This document shows, in pieces, positions 26,300-34,882 of a stretch of DNA of 40,678 bases (its first letter is position 1; every line of letters starts with the position of its first letter). The stretch covers positions 1 through 40,678 of the forward strand of contig JAGXHM010000117.1 in the NCBI GenBank assembly GCA_024636155.1, read 5' to 3'. A program made the translations under genes and the position numbers. The DNA comes from Deltaproteobacteria bacterium (GTDB lineage Bacteria; Desulfobacterota; Desulfuromonadia; Desulfuromonadales; BM103). The notes below the pieces were generated by a model. The model saw only the letters and a list, made by a program, of their open reading frames with translations. It did no database searches and was not told the origin of the DNA.

Positions 26300-26674
26300 T
26301 CAAACACTCATTAGTTTTTTTACCGTTTCCAGGATTTTCATCGTCTGGATCGGCTTCGTAATATATTCATTAGCACCGAGGGCTAAAGCTCTCTCCCGAT
26401 CTTCAGTCGCCCCTTCAGTAGTAATAACAATGATCGGTGTTGTTTTATAGTTCGGATCGTTACGAACCATGCTCACCAACTTCAAGCCATCCATGATCGG
26501 CATATTGATGTCGGTGAGAATCAGGTCAAACTTCTCTGCACTCAATTTTTTCAGACCATCCACGCCATCGTTGGCCTCAACGATCTGAAAACCACGGATA
26601 CGTTTCAGCGCAAAGACAATCAGCTGTCGCATGGTGGGTGAGTCTTCAACAACAAGAACTTTATAGCCAGACAT
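26300..26674 (-). CDS. Single-domain response regulator (CheY-like)
   Basis: 124 aa from the ATG at 26674, which has GGGGGAG 7 bases upstream. An ATG two codons earlier is also possible, but a longer start at 26749 has no ribosome site. The whole protein is a receiver domain: the acid pair Glu10-Asp11, phospho-acceptor Asp55 in LILTDINMPIMDG, the Thr of VITTEG and Lys in YITKP. There is no output domain, so it signals by protein contact. It closes the chemosensory region after the GAF gene. It closely resembles the CheY at 37880 (shared ILTDINMP and STEG/TTEG contexts). Confidence 0.92.
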   Translation of the reverse strand: MSGYKVLVVEDSPTMRQLIVFALKRIRGFQIVEANDGVDGLKKLSAEKFDLILTDINMPIMDGLKLVSMVRNDPNYKTTPIIVITTEGATEDRERALALGANEYITKPIQTMKILETVKKLMSV

Positions 26675-26873
26675 AGACATTCTCCCCCGTTTATTTAGTT
26701 TCTGTCCGGAAACCGCCCTTTTCCGCAATCTCGGCGTCAATCTGCGCATTTTATTGTGCGGCGTAAAGGGCTACGCCTCCGCTCAAATGCTTGATTTCCT
26801 TGACCTTGCGAAAAATTGCTGGTTTCCAAATCAGAAACTTACACAGCACTTATCCGGAGTTTCCGGACGGATA

Positions 26874-27704
26874 CTATTTAGTCAGCAAATCAATAAAACC
26901 CTGGATAGTCGACAATTTTCGCTCAGAGTCCGAGTACATCCGCGACGAGAAAACTGCCGTGGCTGCGTGCCCTGCCAACAGGGTAAAAAGTTCATAGTCG
27001 ACGTCGTTAAATTCGTCTTTCTGCGTCAACAACTTGTAGATGGTGATCACACCAATGACATGCTCTTTAATTTTAAGCGGGATGCAGACGATCGGCTTTT
27101 CAAAGTCACGCTCATAACCTTCCATCGAATCAATAAAGTAGTTCTCACCAGATTCAACGGACTCACCAATAATCCCCTTGCCAACAGCAATGGAAGGCAA
27201 TTCAGACTTCACAAGGCCTTCACAGGCGACCGGTTCAAGATGGTTGGTTTTCTCATCCAAAAGAAGCACACCGAATTCTTCGGCACCAATCAGATTAATA
27301 ACTATTTCAAGGATAATCTTCAGGACTTCTTTGAAATCAAGAGTAGAGTGCAACTGGTAGGACGCGATATAAAGATTGGCGAGCATGTTATTCTCTTCTT
27401 CAATCTCAACATAACGGTTTGCGAAGTTCTGATTTTCCTCTTCAACGACCCTTATTTGGTCCAGAATCGCCTCTTTCTCTTGTTCCAGAGCTATAATCTT
27501 ATTTTTCAGTTCCAGTGCATCAGGGGATTCGACAGCAACTTCATGTCCCTTTTCCTTGAGAGTTTCTTCCAACTTAACAACACGAAATCTGAGCCGCTCG
27601 TTCTCCTTGAGGAGATCCTGAGTAAACTCAGCTCCCTTCTTAAAGACCTGCAGAAATTCGTCTGCGCGGCCAGCTGCATCGCTTTGATCGTCATGATTGC
27701 TCAT
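26874..27704 (-). CDS. Coiled-coil GAF domain protein
   Basis: 276 aa cytoplasmic protein. Residues ~20-105 form a long coiled coil with heptads rich in Leu, Glu and Lys. A GAF domain covers about 115-265 (STLDFKEVLKIILEIVINLIGAEEFGVLLLDE to LFTLLAGHAATAVFSSRM). No histidine kinase, cyclase or other output domain follows. It could be a small-ligand sensor or scaffold. The ATG has AGGAG upstream. It lies after cheB, separated by 287 bases that contain no other gene, and ahead of the single receiver at 26300, which suggests they work together. Its ligand is unknown. Confidence 0.85.
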   Translation of the reverse strand: MSNHDDQSDAAGRADEFLQVFKKGAEFTQDLLKENERLRFRVVKLEETLKEKGHEVAVESPDALELKNKIIALEQEKEAILDQIRVVEEENQNFANRYVEIEEENNMLANLYIASYQLHSTLDFKEVLKIILEIVINLIGAEEFGVLLLDEKTNHLEPVACEGLVKSELPSIAVGKGIIGESVESGENYFIDSMEGYERDFEKPIVCIPLKIKEHVIGVITIYKLLTQKDEFNDVDYELFTLLAGHAATAVFSSRMYSDSERKLSTIQGFIDLLTK

Positions 27705-27991
27705 GCACTTACTCCTCGTTATAATTACAAACAGCCTGAGCTATTCGACAGACTGTTTCAAGAGCTTGGATTTTAATGCCTCTACTTACACTTATCAGCA
27801 AAGCTATTTGTCTAAAAACGCTTTAAATGCAGGCCGATTAACTGACTTCACGATAAATTCCAACAAAGGTCAGTCTAAACCCGGCGATAATAACAATCCT
27901 ATCGAAAAATATCCAGAGTTAAAAATTCGTTGTGGTCAACTGACTCATCAGGAAAAAAACAATTTGCAGAGAGACACACACGCCAACCGAC

Positions 27992-29080
27992 TCAGAGACA
28001 ACGATCATAGCCGCAATGGCGCAGAATTTCTTTATACATCGATGGTAGTGCAACAACGCGATCAACCAGACCAGTCGCAATAGCCTCTTTCGGCATACCA
28101 AAGACAACACAACTTTCTTCAGCTTCGGCAAATGCTGAGCCACCATTTTGCTTTATGGCATGAACCCCCATAGCACCATCATTCCCCATTCCGGTAAGCA
28201 CAACACCAAGCAAGCGATTACCGAAAATCGTCGCGGCACTAGAGAACAGGGTGTCTACGGAAGGCAAATAACGCTGATGTCCTTTTGGTTCCGAAACTTT
28301 TGCAATGATCTCAGCACCTTTTGGGAAGAACTCAAGGTTTTTACCGCCGGGGGCAATCAACACTTCACCTGGCTTGACAACGTCTCCGTTCTCAGCCTCA
28401 CGAATTTTGAGCGCGGAGAAGCGGTTAAGCCGCTCGGCAAATGCGCGGGTAAAATCTGGCGGCATATGTTGAGCGACGGCAAAAGCAACGGGGATTTCAT
28501 CCTGAATTGCAGAAAAAATATTCTGCAACGCAGGCGGACCACCCGTTGAGGAGCCAATCACAACCATTTGAAAATCCTTGCGAACAACGTCAGTAAAAGT
28601 ATTAAGTCGGGACGAATGCGTCGGCATCCTGACACGCTGCTGGCTGATCGTATTGCTGCGAGCCATAACATTCTTCAGATTGGCAGAAGTGACTTCCCGA
28701 ACTTTTGCCAGGAGCTCTTCGCGGATATCCATCAGAACCGGCGAAACCTTTGAAGAAGGTTTTGGCACAAACTCGACAGCTCCAAGTTCAAGAGCCTTGA
28801 AGACATCTTCATCATCTGACCGGGAAGAGACGACAATGATAGGCGTGGGTTGTTTCTGCATGACAATGCGCAAAAGGGTAAAGCCGTCCATGCGCGGCAT
28901 TTCCAGATCGAGGGTAATCAGGTCCGGACACAAATCAATAACCTTGCGTAGGCCCTCCTCGCCATCGCAGGCATAGCCAACGACTTCAACATTGGGCAGA
29001 GATTCCAGCATCTTGACGATGGTGCGACGATTGAAAGCAGAATCGTCTATAACCAGCACCCTGACTTTACCGGAGCTCAT
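27992..29080 (-). CDS. cheB: Chemotaxis protein-glutamate methylesterase CheB
   Basis: 362 aa. The N-terminal receiver domain (1-125) has Asp12-Asp13 and phospho-acceptor Asp58 in LITLDLEMPRMDG. The C-terminal methylesterase domain (~165-355) has the catalytic Ser in IGSSTGGPPAL, the His in AQHMPPDFT, and the Asp in LTGMGNDGAMG. CheB removes methyl groups from receptors or other substrates set by CheR. Its ATG overlaps the cheR stop by 4 bases, so the two are coupled. The C-terminus ends HCGYDRCL. Confidence 0.95.
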   Translation of the reverse strand: MSSGKVRVLVIDDSAFNRRTIVKMLESLPNVEVVGYACDGEEGLRKVIDLCPDLITLDLEMPRMDGFTLLRIVMQKQPTPIIVVSSRSDDEDVFKALELGAVEFVPKPSSKVSPVLMDIREELLAKVREVTSANLKNVMARSNTISQQRVRMPTHSSRLNTFTDVVRKDFQMVVIGSSTGGPPALQNIFSAIQDEIPVAFAVAQHMPPDFTRAFAERLNRFSALKIREAENGDVVKPGEVLIAPGGKNLEFFPKGAEIIAKVSEPKGHQRYLPSVDTLFSSAATIFGNRLLGVVLTGMGNDGAMGVHAIKQNGGSAFAEAEESCVVFGMPKEAIATGLVDRVVALPSMYKEILRHCGYDRCL

Positions 29081-29958
29081 AAACGACCTCCGGTAACCCT
29101 GGGCACAGTCAAAGGCTTTTGATAGACCATATCATTCGGGAAATGTCTTAACTGAAAGGAGGTACTGAGGTTCATCAAAGACTCAGAGTGCCCCAACAAC
29201 AGGAAACCCTCAGGGACCAGCCTCTGAAAGAAATTCTCAATAACGTTTTTTTTCCCGGCTGGATCAAAGTAGATAATGACATTTCGGCAGAAGATGACAT
29301 CCATCCTTCCCAACAGGGCAATCCGGGCGGTATCAAACAGGTTCAGATGACTGATGGAAACCAGACTTCTGACTTCATCCTTGATGCGTGACTTGCCTTC
29401 ATGATCGGTAAAAAACCGCTCCTTTTGCAAAGGTTCGGTACTTCGGAAAGAGGCATCACCATACACACCTTCACGGGCCATATGCAAAACCCGCTGGCTG
29501 ATATCGGTACCGATAACCTCAATTTTCCAGGATTTCAGCCAGGGTTGATCAAGCAACAACATGGCGATGGTATAAGGTTCTTCGCCTGAGGAACAACCTG
29601 CGCTCCAGATCCGCAGAGTCTTCTTTCCCTCCAGCTCCTTCCGTTTACGAATTTCCGGGAGGATGTCCTCGACAAAAGTCTTAAGCTGAAAGTCTTCGCG
29701 AAAAAAATAGGTTTCGTTGGTCGTCAACTGATCGATGACCTCGGAAAGTTCCTGATCCTTGTTCGGGTTGTAGCGCAAAAAATAATAATAGTCCTTAAAC
29801 GTTTTCAGATTGTGCAACTGCAGACGCTTGCCAAGGCGCTTTTCCAGCAGATACTTGGAATCCTCGGTAAAGTTGAGCCCGCAAAGTTGGTAGACAAAGT
29901 CCCGCAACAAGCGGAATTCATCGGTACTCATCGGTATTTCTGGAGTAAGGAATAACAT
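29077..29958 (-). CDS. cheR: Chemotaxis methyltransferase CheR
   Basis: 293 aa. The N-terminal helical domain (DFVYQLCGLNFTEDSKYLLE) is followed by the S-adenosylmethionine-binding domain, with RIWSAGCSSGEEPYTIAMLL and FCRNVIIYFD, both family signatures. CheR methylates glutamates on receptors to adjust sensitivity. The ATG lies 8 bases after the HEAT-repeat gene. A second in-frame ATG at 29931 (MSTDEFRLL) is equally plausible because neither has a strong ribosome site. It has no TPR tail. No receptor to methylate is encoded in the window. Confidence 0.95.
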   Translation of the reverse strand: MLFLTPEIPMSTDEFRLLRDFVYQLCGLNFTEDSKYLLEKRLGKRLQLHNLKTFKDYYYFLRYNPNKDQELSEVIDQLTTNETYFFREDFQLKTFVEDILPEIRKRKELEGKKTLRIWSAGCSSGEEPYTIAMLLLDQPWLKSWKIEVIGTDISQRVLHMAREGVYGDASFRSTEPLQKERFFTDHEGKSRIKDEVRSLVSISHLNLFDTARIALLGRMDVIFCRNVIIYFDPAGKKNVIENFFQRLVPEGFLLLGHSESLMNLSTSFQLRHFPNDMVYQKPLTVPRVTGGRL

Positions 29959-29966
29959 CTATTGAG

Positions 29967-31988
29967 TTAGTTCACCGGCAATTCAGAAAGCAGTGTTTTC
30001 AACTGCTGACGTACCACTTCCTCTGTTTCAACAGCTAACCTGTTTTCCAACAGGGGGCGTGCGCTCGCACCAAGGACTTCCACTGCGCTTCTGGCAATCT
30101 GTGAACGAACCACCCAAAAAGGATGATTAATCAATTTTTCCGCATAGGCATTAATCCAGCTTCCAGGCCCGTAATGGGTCAACAGGTTCATGGCAGCCGT
30201 GACCACTTCTTCATCAGCATGATCCAGTGCTGTGACCATCTGCGGACAAGCTTTGGCACCGGCTAGAGATGCAAGGGTTTCCAGGGCGGCAATGCTGACA
30301 AGGCCAGCTGAATCAGTCAAAGCCTGTTCCACCAGAGACAGGCTCTGTTCACCGCCAATTCGGCCCAAGCCACGCACAGCGGAAGACCTCACCCAGACAT
30401 CCTCATCCTGCAGGGCAAGCTGCAAACCATCGAGAGCGTCCTCATCGTCGCAATGACCAAGGATTTCAACGACTGTACGCCGGACTTCAGCGTCCTCATC
30501 GGTCAGAGAAAGGAATAGCGAGCTGATATGCTCGCCAACGTCGTAACGTTCAAAGACTTTAACGGCAGCTCTCCGGACCTCAACAGCAGCATCCTTAATT
30601 GCTAGGCTCAAAGCATCCAGAACAGCAGGATTGTCCAGCTCCCTCAAGACAATCACAGCAAACATTCTTTGCATGGGATCATTGTGCGTCAGAAGCGGCT
30701 GCAACGCGTCAAACGTCTCATTCGGGAACTGATGGCCAAGAGCAATCAGAGCCTGTGACGCTGCTTCCTGAACTTCGCTGCAACTGTTATGCAGACACGC
30801 GACCAGATCCGGCAACATCTGCAATGCGCCGATTTTACCGAGAGCATATGCAGACATGCGGACAATTTGCGGATCCGCGTCGCATAGGCCCTGTTGCAGT
30901 AGCGGCAAACTTTCAGCACAGTGCGATTCGCCTAAAACATAAGCGAGACAAGCACGCTGGTTACCGTTCACAGCGGGCCAGGAGGCAAGCAAAGCCTGGG
31001 AGTTGGCAGCGCCAATATCCACAAGGGCCGCAAGGGCCTCCTGTTGCAGAGATTCGTAATCAAGGAGCCGTAACAGGGGCTCAACGGCATCTGAAGCACC
31101 AAGCCAACCAAGAATCCTTATTGACGAGCGTTTGAGTGAATCGCTGAAAGCCATATCAAGGTAGCTGGCGACAGCAACAGCAGCAGGTCCTTTTTCACAA
31201 CCAGCCAACTGCTCTTTGACCTGTTCCAGATGACGTCCTGAAGACTCTATTAACGCCAGAACAGCTGCCTCACGCACGTTGCGCATTGGGTCCGTCAAAG
31301 CCGCAACCAGTTCACTGATCGCAGAGGCATCGCCTGCTTTGCCAAGACAATCAATCAGTGATTTGCGCAGCAGCTTTTCATTTTTGTAGGGCAGCAGTGC
31401 TGACAAAGAAACGGGAGAGGCGATCCTGCTCAATGCGTCGAGGATGGTAAATTGCAACAAAAGATCAGGATGATGCATAGCCTTGAGCAGAGCGGGCACA
31501 GCTTCAGCGGTTTTCAGCTTACCGAGGTTTTCAGCCGCCGCAGCACGCACATTGCTATCGTCATCCTCAAGGCCACGGATCAGGGTCGGAACGGCCGCTG
31601 GGTCAGCAATATCACCAAGGATATCGATAATAAATTTACGGACGTCGTGATCGGGACAACCAGCTTGATCCAAAAGCATCGGCACGGAATCTCTGCCCAT
31701 GCGGGTAAGAATTTCTACCGCTGCGTTCCGCAAACCGGCATTTTCTTCAGCATGGAGAAGTTCAATAATCTCACCAATCAACTCGCGGCTGATTGGCATG
31801 CTGACAAACAGATCTATTGACTCCTTGCGTACCCGCCAACTGGTGTCACCAAACGCCTTAAAGATCAGGTCAAGCCCGGCAAGCGGCTCGCCAGCGGTAA
31901 GCTCACGCAACCCCTGCAAGCGTGTTTCTTCATCCGGGGAGCTCAGCGCTTTGGCAATCTGGTCATTGTTTTCCATGGTTCTTCCCAT
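29967..31988 (-). CDS. HEAT-repeat protein of the chemosensory cluster
   Basis: 673 aa, made almost wholly of HEAT/PBS-lyase-type helical repeats of about 31 residues, some 20 copies, with the recurring pattern DxxxxVRxxAAxALGxLG. Examples are DDSNVRAAAAENLGKLK and DEDVWVRSSAVRGLGRIGG. There is no signal peptide, membrane segment or enzymatic motif. Such proteins act as scaffolds for other proteins. Its place just before cheR, with an 8-base gap, ties it to the chemosensory system. It may be a scaffold or a methylation target replacing a receptor, which is inference only. The start could be either ATG 31988 or ATG 31976. Repeats of this kind occur near chemosensory genes of Geobacter and myxobacteria (from memory). 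Confidence 0.85.
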   Translation of the reverse strand: MGRTMENNDQIAKALSSPDEETRLQGLRELTAGEPLAGLDLIFKAFGDTSWRVRKESIDLFVSMPISRELIGEIIELLHAEENAGLRNAAVEILTRMGRDSVPMLLDQAGCPDHDVRKFIIDILGDIADPAAVPTLIRGLEDDDSNVRAAAAENLGKLKTAEAVPALLKAMHHPDLLLQFTILDALSRIASPVSLSALLPYKNEKLLRKSLIDCLGKAGDASAISELVAALTDPMRNVREAAVLALIESSGRHLEQVKEQLAGCEKGPAAVAVASYLDMAFSDSLKRSSIRILGWLGASDAVEPLLRLLDYESLQQEALAALVDIGAANSQALLASWPAVNGNQRACLAYVLGESHCAESLPLLQQGLCDADPQIVRMSAYALGKIGALQMLPDLVACLHNSCSEVQEAASQALIALGHQFPNETFDALQPLLTHNDPMQRMFAVIVLRELDNPAVLDALSLAIKDAAVEVRRAAVKVFERYDVGEHISSLFLSLTDEDAEVRRTVVEILGHCDDEDALDGLQLALQDEDVWVRSSAVRGLGRIGGEQSLSLVEQALTDSAGLVSIAALETLASLAGAKACPQMVTALDHADEEVVTAAMNLLTHYGPGSWINAYAEKLINHPFWVVRSQIARSAVEVLGASARPLLENRLAVETEEVVRQQLKTLLSELPVN

Positions 31989-32062
31989 CCGGAATTTGAG
32001 CGCGGTGAAGTGCAGCTTCCGTTGATCGTTTCATTACGCACTTTATGCTCCAATTAAGGAGA

Positions 32063-32986
32063 TCAAACACCAAGCTCCTGACTCCGTTTTTGCAGAAGGT
32101 CAAGAAAGGCGGCTTCCAGAATTTTGTTCTTTCGTATTTCAGGGGAAGGGAATCGCTCACTGAACAGACGACGAGCCTCTTTTATTTCAATCGCCAGCAG
32201 TTCCGACCAGTTACCTTCAAGAATCCCTTCATCAACACGATCTTGATAATAAAGCGAGATATCTGCAACAATGATGCGTGCAAAGCGTTCGGCCCGTTCA
32301 CGTTCCGGGACACTATTGGTCGAGACTTCGTGAACTTCAGCATTCTGAATCTTTTCGTTCACAGAATGGATGAAATCGAGCGATTGTGACCGACTCTCAG
32401 CGAGAGACAGTTGTTTGCCCGCCTCTTCCTTTACGCCATGCGCAGCGGAGCCAGAAGCTTCGGCAGCTCCAACCAGCAAACGGTTAATCTTCAGAACCAG
32501 ATCATCCGGAATATGATGCTTTTCAATGTAATCATCAGCACCATAGAGCGAATTGGGCTGACGTTTATAAGCAGCTTTATTGTAAACGGAAGACAAGAGA
32601 ATGATCTTGACGCTGTCGAGTCCAGGGCGGCGCCTGATGGTATCAACCAATTCAAACGCATAGAGCCCTTGCAAGGCGACGTCAACAACTGCGATCTGGG
32701 GTCGTACGACGTCCATGGCCGTAAGAACTTCTGCCCCATTGTGGCCGAGAACACCTTCAAAGCCGGCGTCTTCCACAATTTTTTTGATTGTATCGCACAG
32801 CTTAAAATCGCTGTGGGCAATCATGACGCGCACTTTTTTTTCGATTTGAGACAGCGAGTTGTGCGGCAGCTCTACTTTAAACAGGCTACGACAGCGCGCG
32901 CAACGCAATGAAACCCGTTTCCCGGCAAGTTTTTCTCGATCCAAGCGAAAGCGGGCAGCACAGGCAGGACATTTTACAATCATCAA
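32063..32986 (-). CDS. Zinc-ribbon plus receiver-like protein
   Basis: 307 aa. The N-terminus is a zinc ribbon of the MJ0042 type: CPAC (residues 6-9) and CARC (about 29-32). A receiver domain follows (~52-170), with IAHSDFKLCD in place of the usual acid pair and a possible acceptor Asp in AVVDVALQG, so it may be degenerate. The remaining ~135 residues are helical and unknown, with a basic/acidic tail ending RSQELGV. It lies between cheW and the HEAT gene and is probably part of the same transcript. A DNA- or protein-binding zinc ribbon joined to a receiver is unusual. Confidence 0.8.
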   Translation of the reverse strand: MMIVKCPACAARFRLDREKLAGKRVSLRCARCRSLFKVELPHNSLSQIEKKVRVMIAHSDFKLCDTIKKIVEDAGFEGVLGHNGAEVLTAMDVVRPQIAVVDVALQGLYAFELVDTIRRRPGLDSVKIILLSSVYNKAAYKRQPNSLYGADDYIEKHHIPDDLVLKINRLLVGAAEASGSAAHGVKEEAGKQLSLAESRSQSLDFIHSVNEKIQNAEVHEVSTNSVPERERAERFARIIVADISLYYQDRVDEGILEGNWSELLAIEIKEARRLFSERFPSPEIRKNKILEAAFLDLLQKRSQELGV

Positions 32987-33051
32987 TAAACCTCAAAGGG
33001 GCGATTGGTAAATCAGGGCACATATGAGTTTCAGGCCGAGCCAATCGTCTT

Positions 33052-33564
33052 TTATTCGTGAGTCAACTTCTGCAGTTCAATTTTTTCGTTCGTTGAAAGG
33101 ACTTTTTCCAAGTCAATCAGCAGAACCAGATCGTCACCGCGGCGAGCAACGCCGAGGAAATAATCAGCTTGGGGACCCTGAATAAACTGGGGCGCTGGCG
33201 CAATTTCCTGCCGGCTGTAACGTTTCACTTCTGTCACCTCATCAACCAGCAAACCAATAATTTTGCCGGACAGAGAACAGATCACGATACGATTTTTGCG
33301 ATTTTCCTCACTGATTGGCTGGTCAAAACGCTTACGCATGTCAGCAACCGGGATCACTGCACCACGTAAATTAATGACACCTTCAATAAAGGATGGAGCT
33401 TTGGGAACAGACGTCAGCTTTTGCGGACGGATTATTTCCTTAATCTTCATAATGTCAAGAGCATACAACTCCGGCCCGACTTTGAAGCATGCGAGCTGAA
33501 TTTCCTCGCGTAAGACTTTCTTCTCAGACGCAGCCAAAGATATTTCACCGGTACGTATCGACAT
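33052..33564 (-). CDS. cheW: CheW-like coupling protein
   Basis: 170 aa, with a CheW domain spanning residues ~25-165: LACFKVGPELYALDIMKIKEII, PQKLTSVPKAPSFIEGVINLRG and VIPVADMRKRF are the classic strands. CheW bridges receptor and CheA. I prefer the ATG at 33564. A TTG at 33570 overlaps the upstream receiver stop. No ribosome site is seen, so translation is probably coupled to that receiver gene. A second, longer CheW lies two genes upstream. Confidence 0.93.
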   Translation of the reverse strand: MSIRTGEISLAASEKKVLREEIQLACFKVGPELYALDIMKIKEIIRPQKLTSVPKAPSFIEGVINLRGAVIPVADMRKRFDQPISEENRKNRIVICSLSGKIIGLLVDEVTEVKRYSRQEIAPAPQFIQGPQADYFLGVARRGDDLVLLIDLEKVLSTNEKIELQKLTHE

Positions 33565-33566
33565 GA

Positions 33567-33935
33567 TCAATCAATAAATCGTTGGATGGTTTCGATGACC
33601 ATCGCCGATTTGAATGGTTTGGTGATGTACCAGTCAGCACCGACCTGTTCCCCACGAGCCATGTCTTCACGACTCTTCTTGGCCGTCAGCATAACCACGG
33701 GAATATTCTTGGTCTCGTCATCAGCTTTAATCCGCCGACAAACTTCAAATCCATCGATTTCCGGGAGCATGATGTCAAGCAGGACCAGGTCCGGCTTAAA
33801 GTTGGCAATAGCGTCAAGGGCAGCTTGACCATCGCCAACACCATGGACTTCATAGCCTTTGGATGTCAGCAGAATGCTTTCCAGCTTGAGCAAGCTCTCT
33901 TCGTCCTCAACGATCAGAATTTTTTTCTTTATCAC
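33567..33935 (-). CDS. Single-domain response regulator
   Basis: 122 aa receiver domain alone. It has Glu10-Asp11, acceptor Asp54 in LVLLDIMLPEIDGFEV, Thr in MLTAKKS and Lys in YITKPF, so it should be phosphorylatable. It is closer to the OmpR-type receiver than to enteric CheY in sequence. The start codon is GTG at 33933-33935 with AAGGAG 7 bases upstream. It lies between two cheW genes and overlaps the downstream cheW start region, so it is coupled to it. Confidence 0.92.
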   Translation of the reverse strand: MIKKKILIVEDEESLLKLESILLTSKGYEVHGVGDGQAALDAIANFKPDLVLLDIMLPEIDGFEVCRRIKADDETKNIPVVMLTAKKSREDMARGEQVGADWYITKPFKSAMVIETIQRFID

Positions 33936-33956
33936 GGCAATCTCCTTATGAAAATA

Positions 33957-34685
33957 TCAGTTAAAATCTACGTTCAGTGCACTATGTAAATTTAATAAAA
34001 TGAGCATGCGACCCTGGTAGCGACCAATTCCGGAAACCATTTCACGATCCAGGCCGGACAAAACCCCTGGCGGCGGTTCGATGTCATCATCAGCAAGCTT
34101 GACGACCTGATTAATGCTGTCGACCAGGAGACCGACGGATACTTCACCGAGCTGGCACACAACTATACGCGAGGTCGATAGCGGCTCTGATTTGCCGAGA
34201 TCCAGTCGCCGACGCAAATCAAAGACAGGAACGACAACTCCACGCAGGGAAATAATGCCCAGAACAAACTCAGGAGCCCTGGGAATGTCAGTGTATTCTC
34301 TGACTTTGATTATCTCGCTAATTCGCGTGATGTCCAGTGCATATTCTTCTTCGCCAAGGTGGAAAGCAAGGTATTGGCGGATGTTTTGTGCTTGAGAATT
34401 TTCCTGACTGTCAAGAATCTCCGCATAGGATGCATCCGTTGCCAAAACAAAATCTTCAGTGGCGGCAAAGAGCTGGTCCAACCTGTCGCTGAATTCCTGA
34501 GACGCACCGGGACCTTCTTCAAAGTCTATCGGGGGCTCTGGGGCTGTCACTAACGCTGTCGTCCCGGCCTGTTCATCAACAACTTCAGATCCGGGGGCCA
34601 AAACCGGCAGCGTTTCAGGCTCAACAGTCAGGTCAACAGCCTTGTTCCGGGATTTTGCTTTTTTTCGTATCTCTGCGATATCCAT
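33957..34685 (-). CDS. CheW-like protein with N-terminal extension
   Basis: 242 aa. The CheW domain occupies residues ~103-238 (IRQYLAFHLGEEEYALDITRISEII, then DIPRAPEFVLGIISLRGVVVPVFDLRRRL). The first ~100 residues are an extra segment: a basic start (MDIAEIRKKAKSRNK), then an acidic, Pro- and Glu-rich stretch, probably disordered, and a short helix with FSDRLDQLFAATEDF. Such extensions are not part of ordinary CheW and may bind another partner. A gap of 197 bases with an inverted repeat precedes it, so it may have its own promoter. Confidence 0.9.
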   Translation of the reverse strand: MDIAEIRKKAKSRNKAVDLTVEPETLPVLAPGSEVVDEQAGTTALVTAPEPPIDFEEGPGASQEFSDRLDQLFAATEDFVLATDASYAEILDSQENSQAQNIRQYLAFHLGEEEYALDITRISEIIKVREYTDIPRAPEFVLGIISLRGVVVPVFDLRRRLDLGKSEPLSTSRIVVCQLGEVSVGLLVDSINQVVKLADDDIEPPPGVLSGLDREMVSGIGRYQGRMLILLNLHSALNVDFN

Positions 34686-34725
34686 AATTTTTCACTTCTT
34701 CACCCCAAACAAAAGCTGTGATGAC

Positions 34726-34846
34726 CACCAAGACACGAAGACTCCAGGAAGGACCTTTTGGTAGCAGCAACAAAATATATCAGCTTTCGCTTTTTGTCTT
34801 CATTCAGGAGATATCAGATTCTTTCCGTGCCTTAGAGTCTTGGTGG
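34726..34846. repeat. Inverted short-period repeat, CACCAAGA type
   Basis: The left arm starts with three 8-bp units, CACCAAGA, CACGAAGA and CTCCAGGA (34726-34749). The right arm (34827-34846) is its inverse: CCACCAAGAC at 34725-34734 pairs exactly with GTCTTGGTGG at 34837-34846, with further imperfect pairing inward. About 80 bases lie between the arms. It lies between the ATPase and cheW genes. Confidence 0.6.
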
Positions 34847-34882
34847 CAATTTTTTGTTTTGCTTTGATTATAATTCACTATT

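Noticed and set aside
26754-27776. 340-codon plus-strand frame opposite the GAF gene
   Set aside because: It covers the GAF protein gene in antisense. The GAF reading has clear domains and a ribosome site, and this one has neither.
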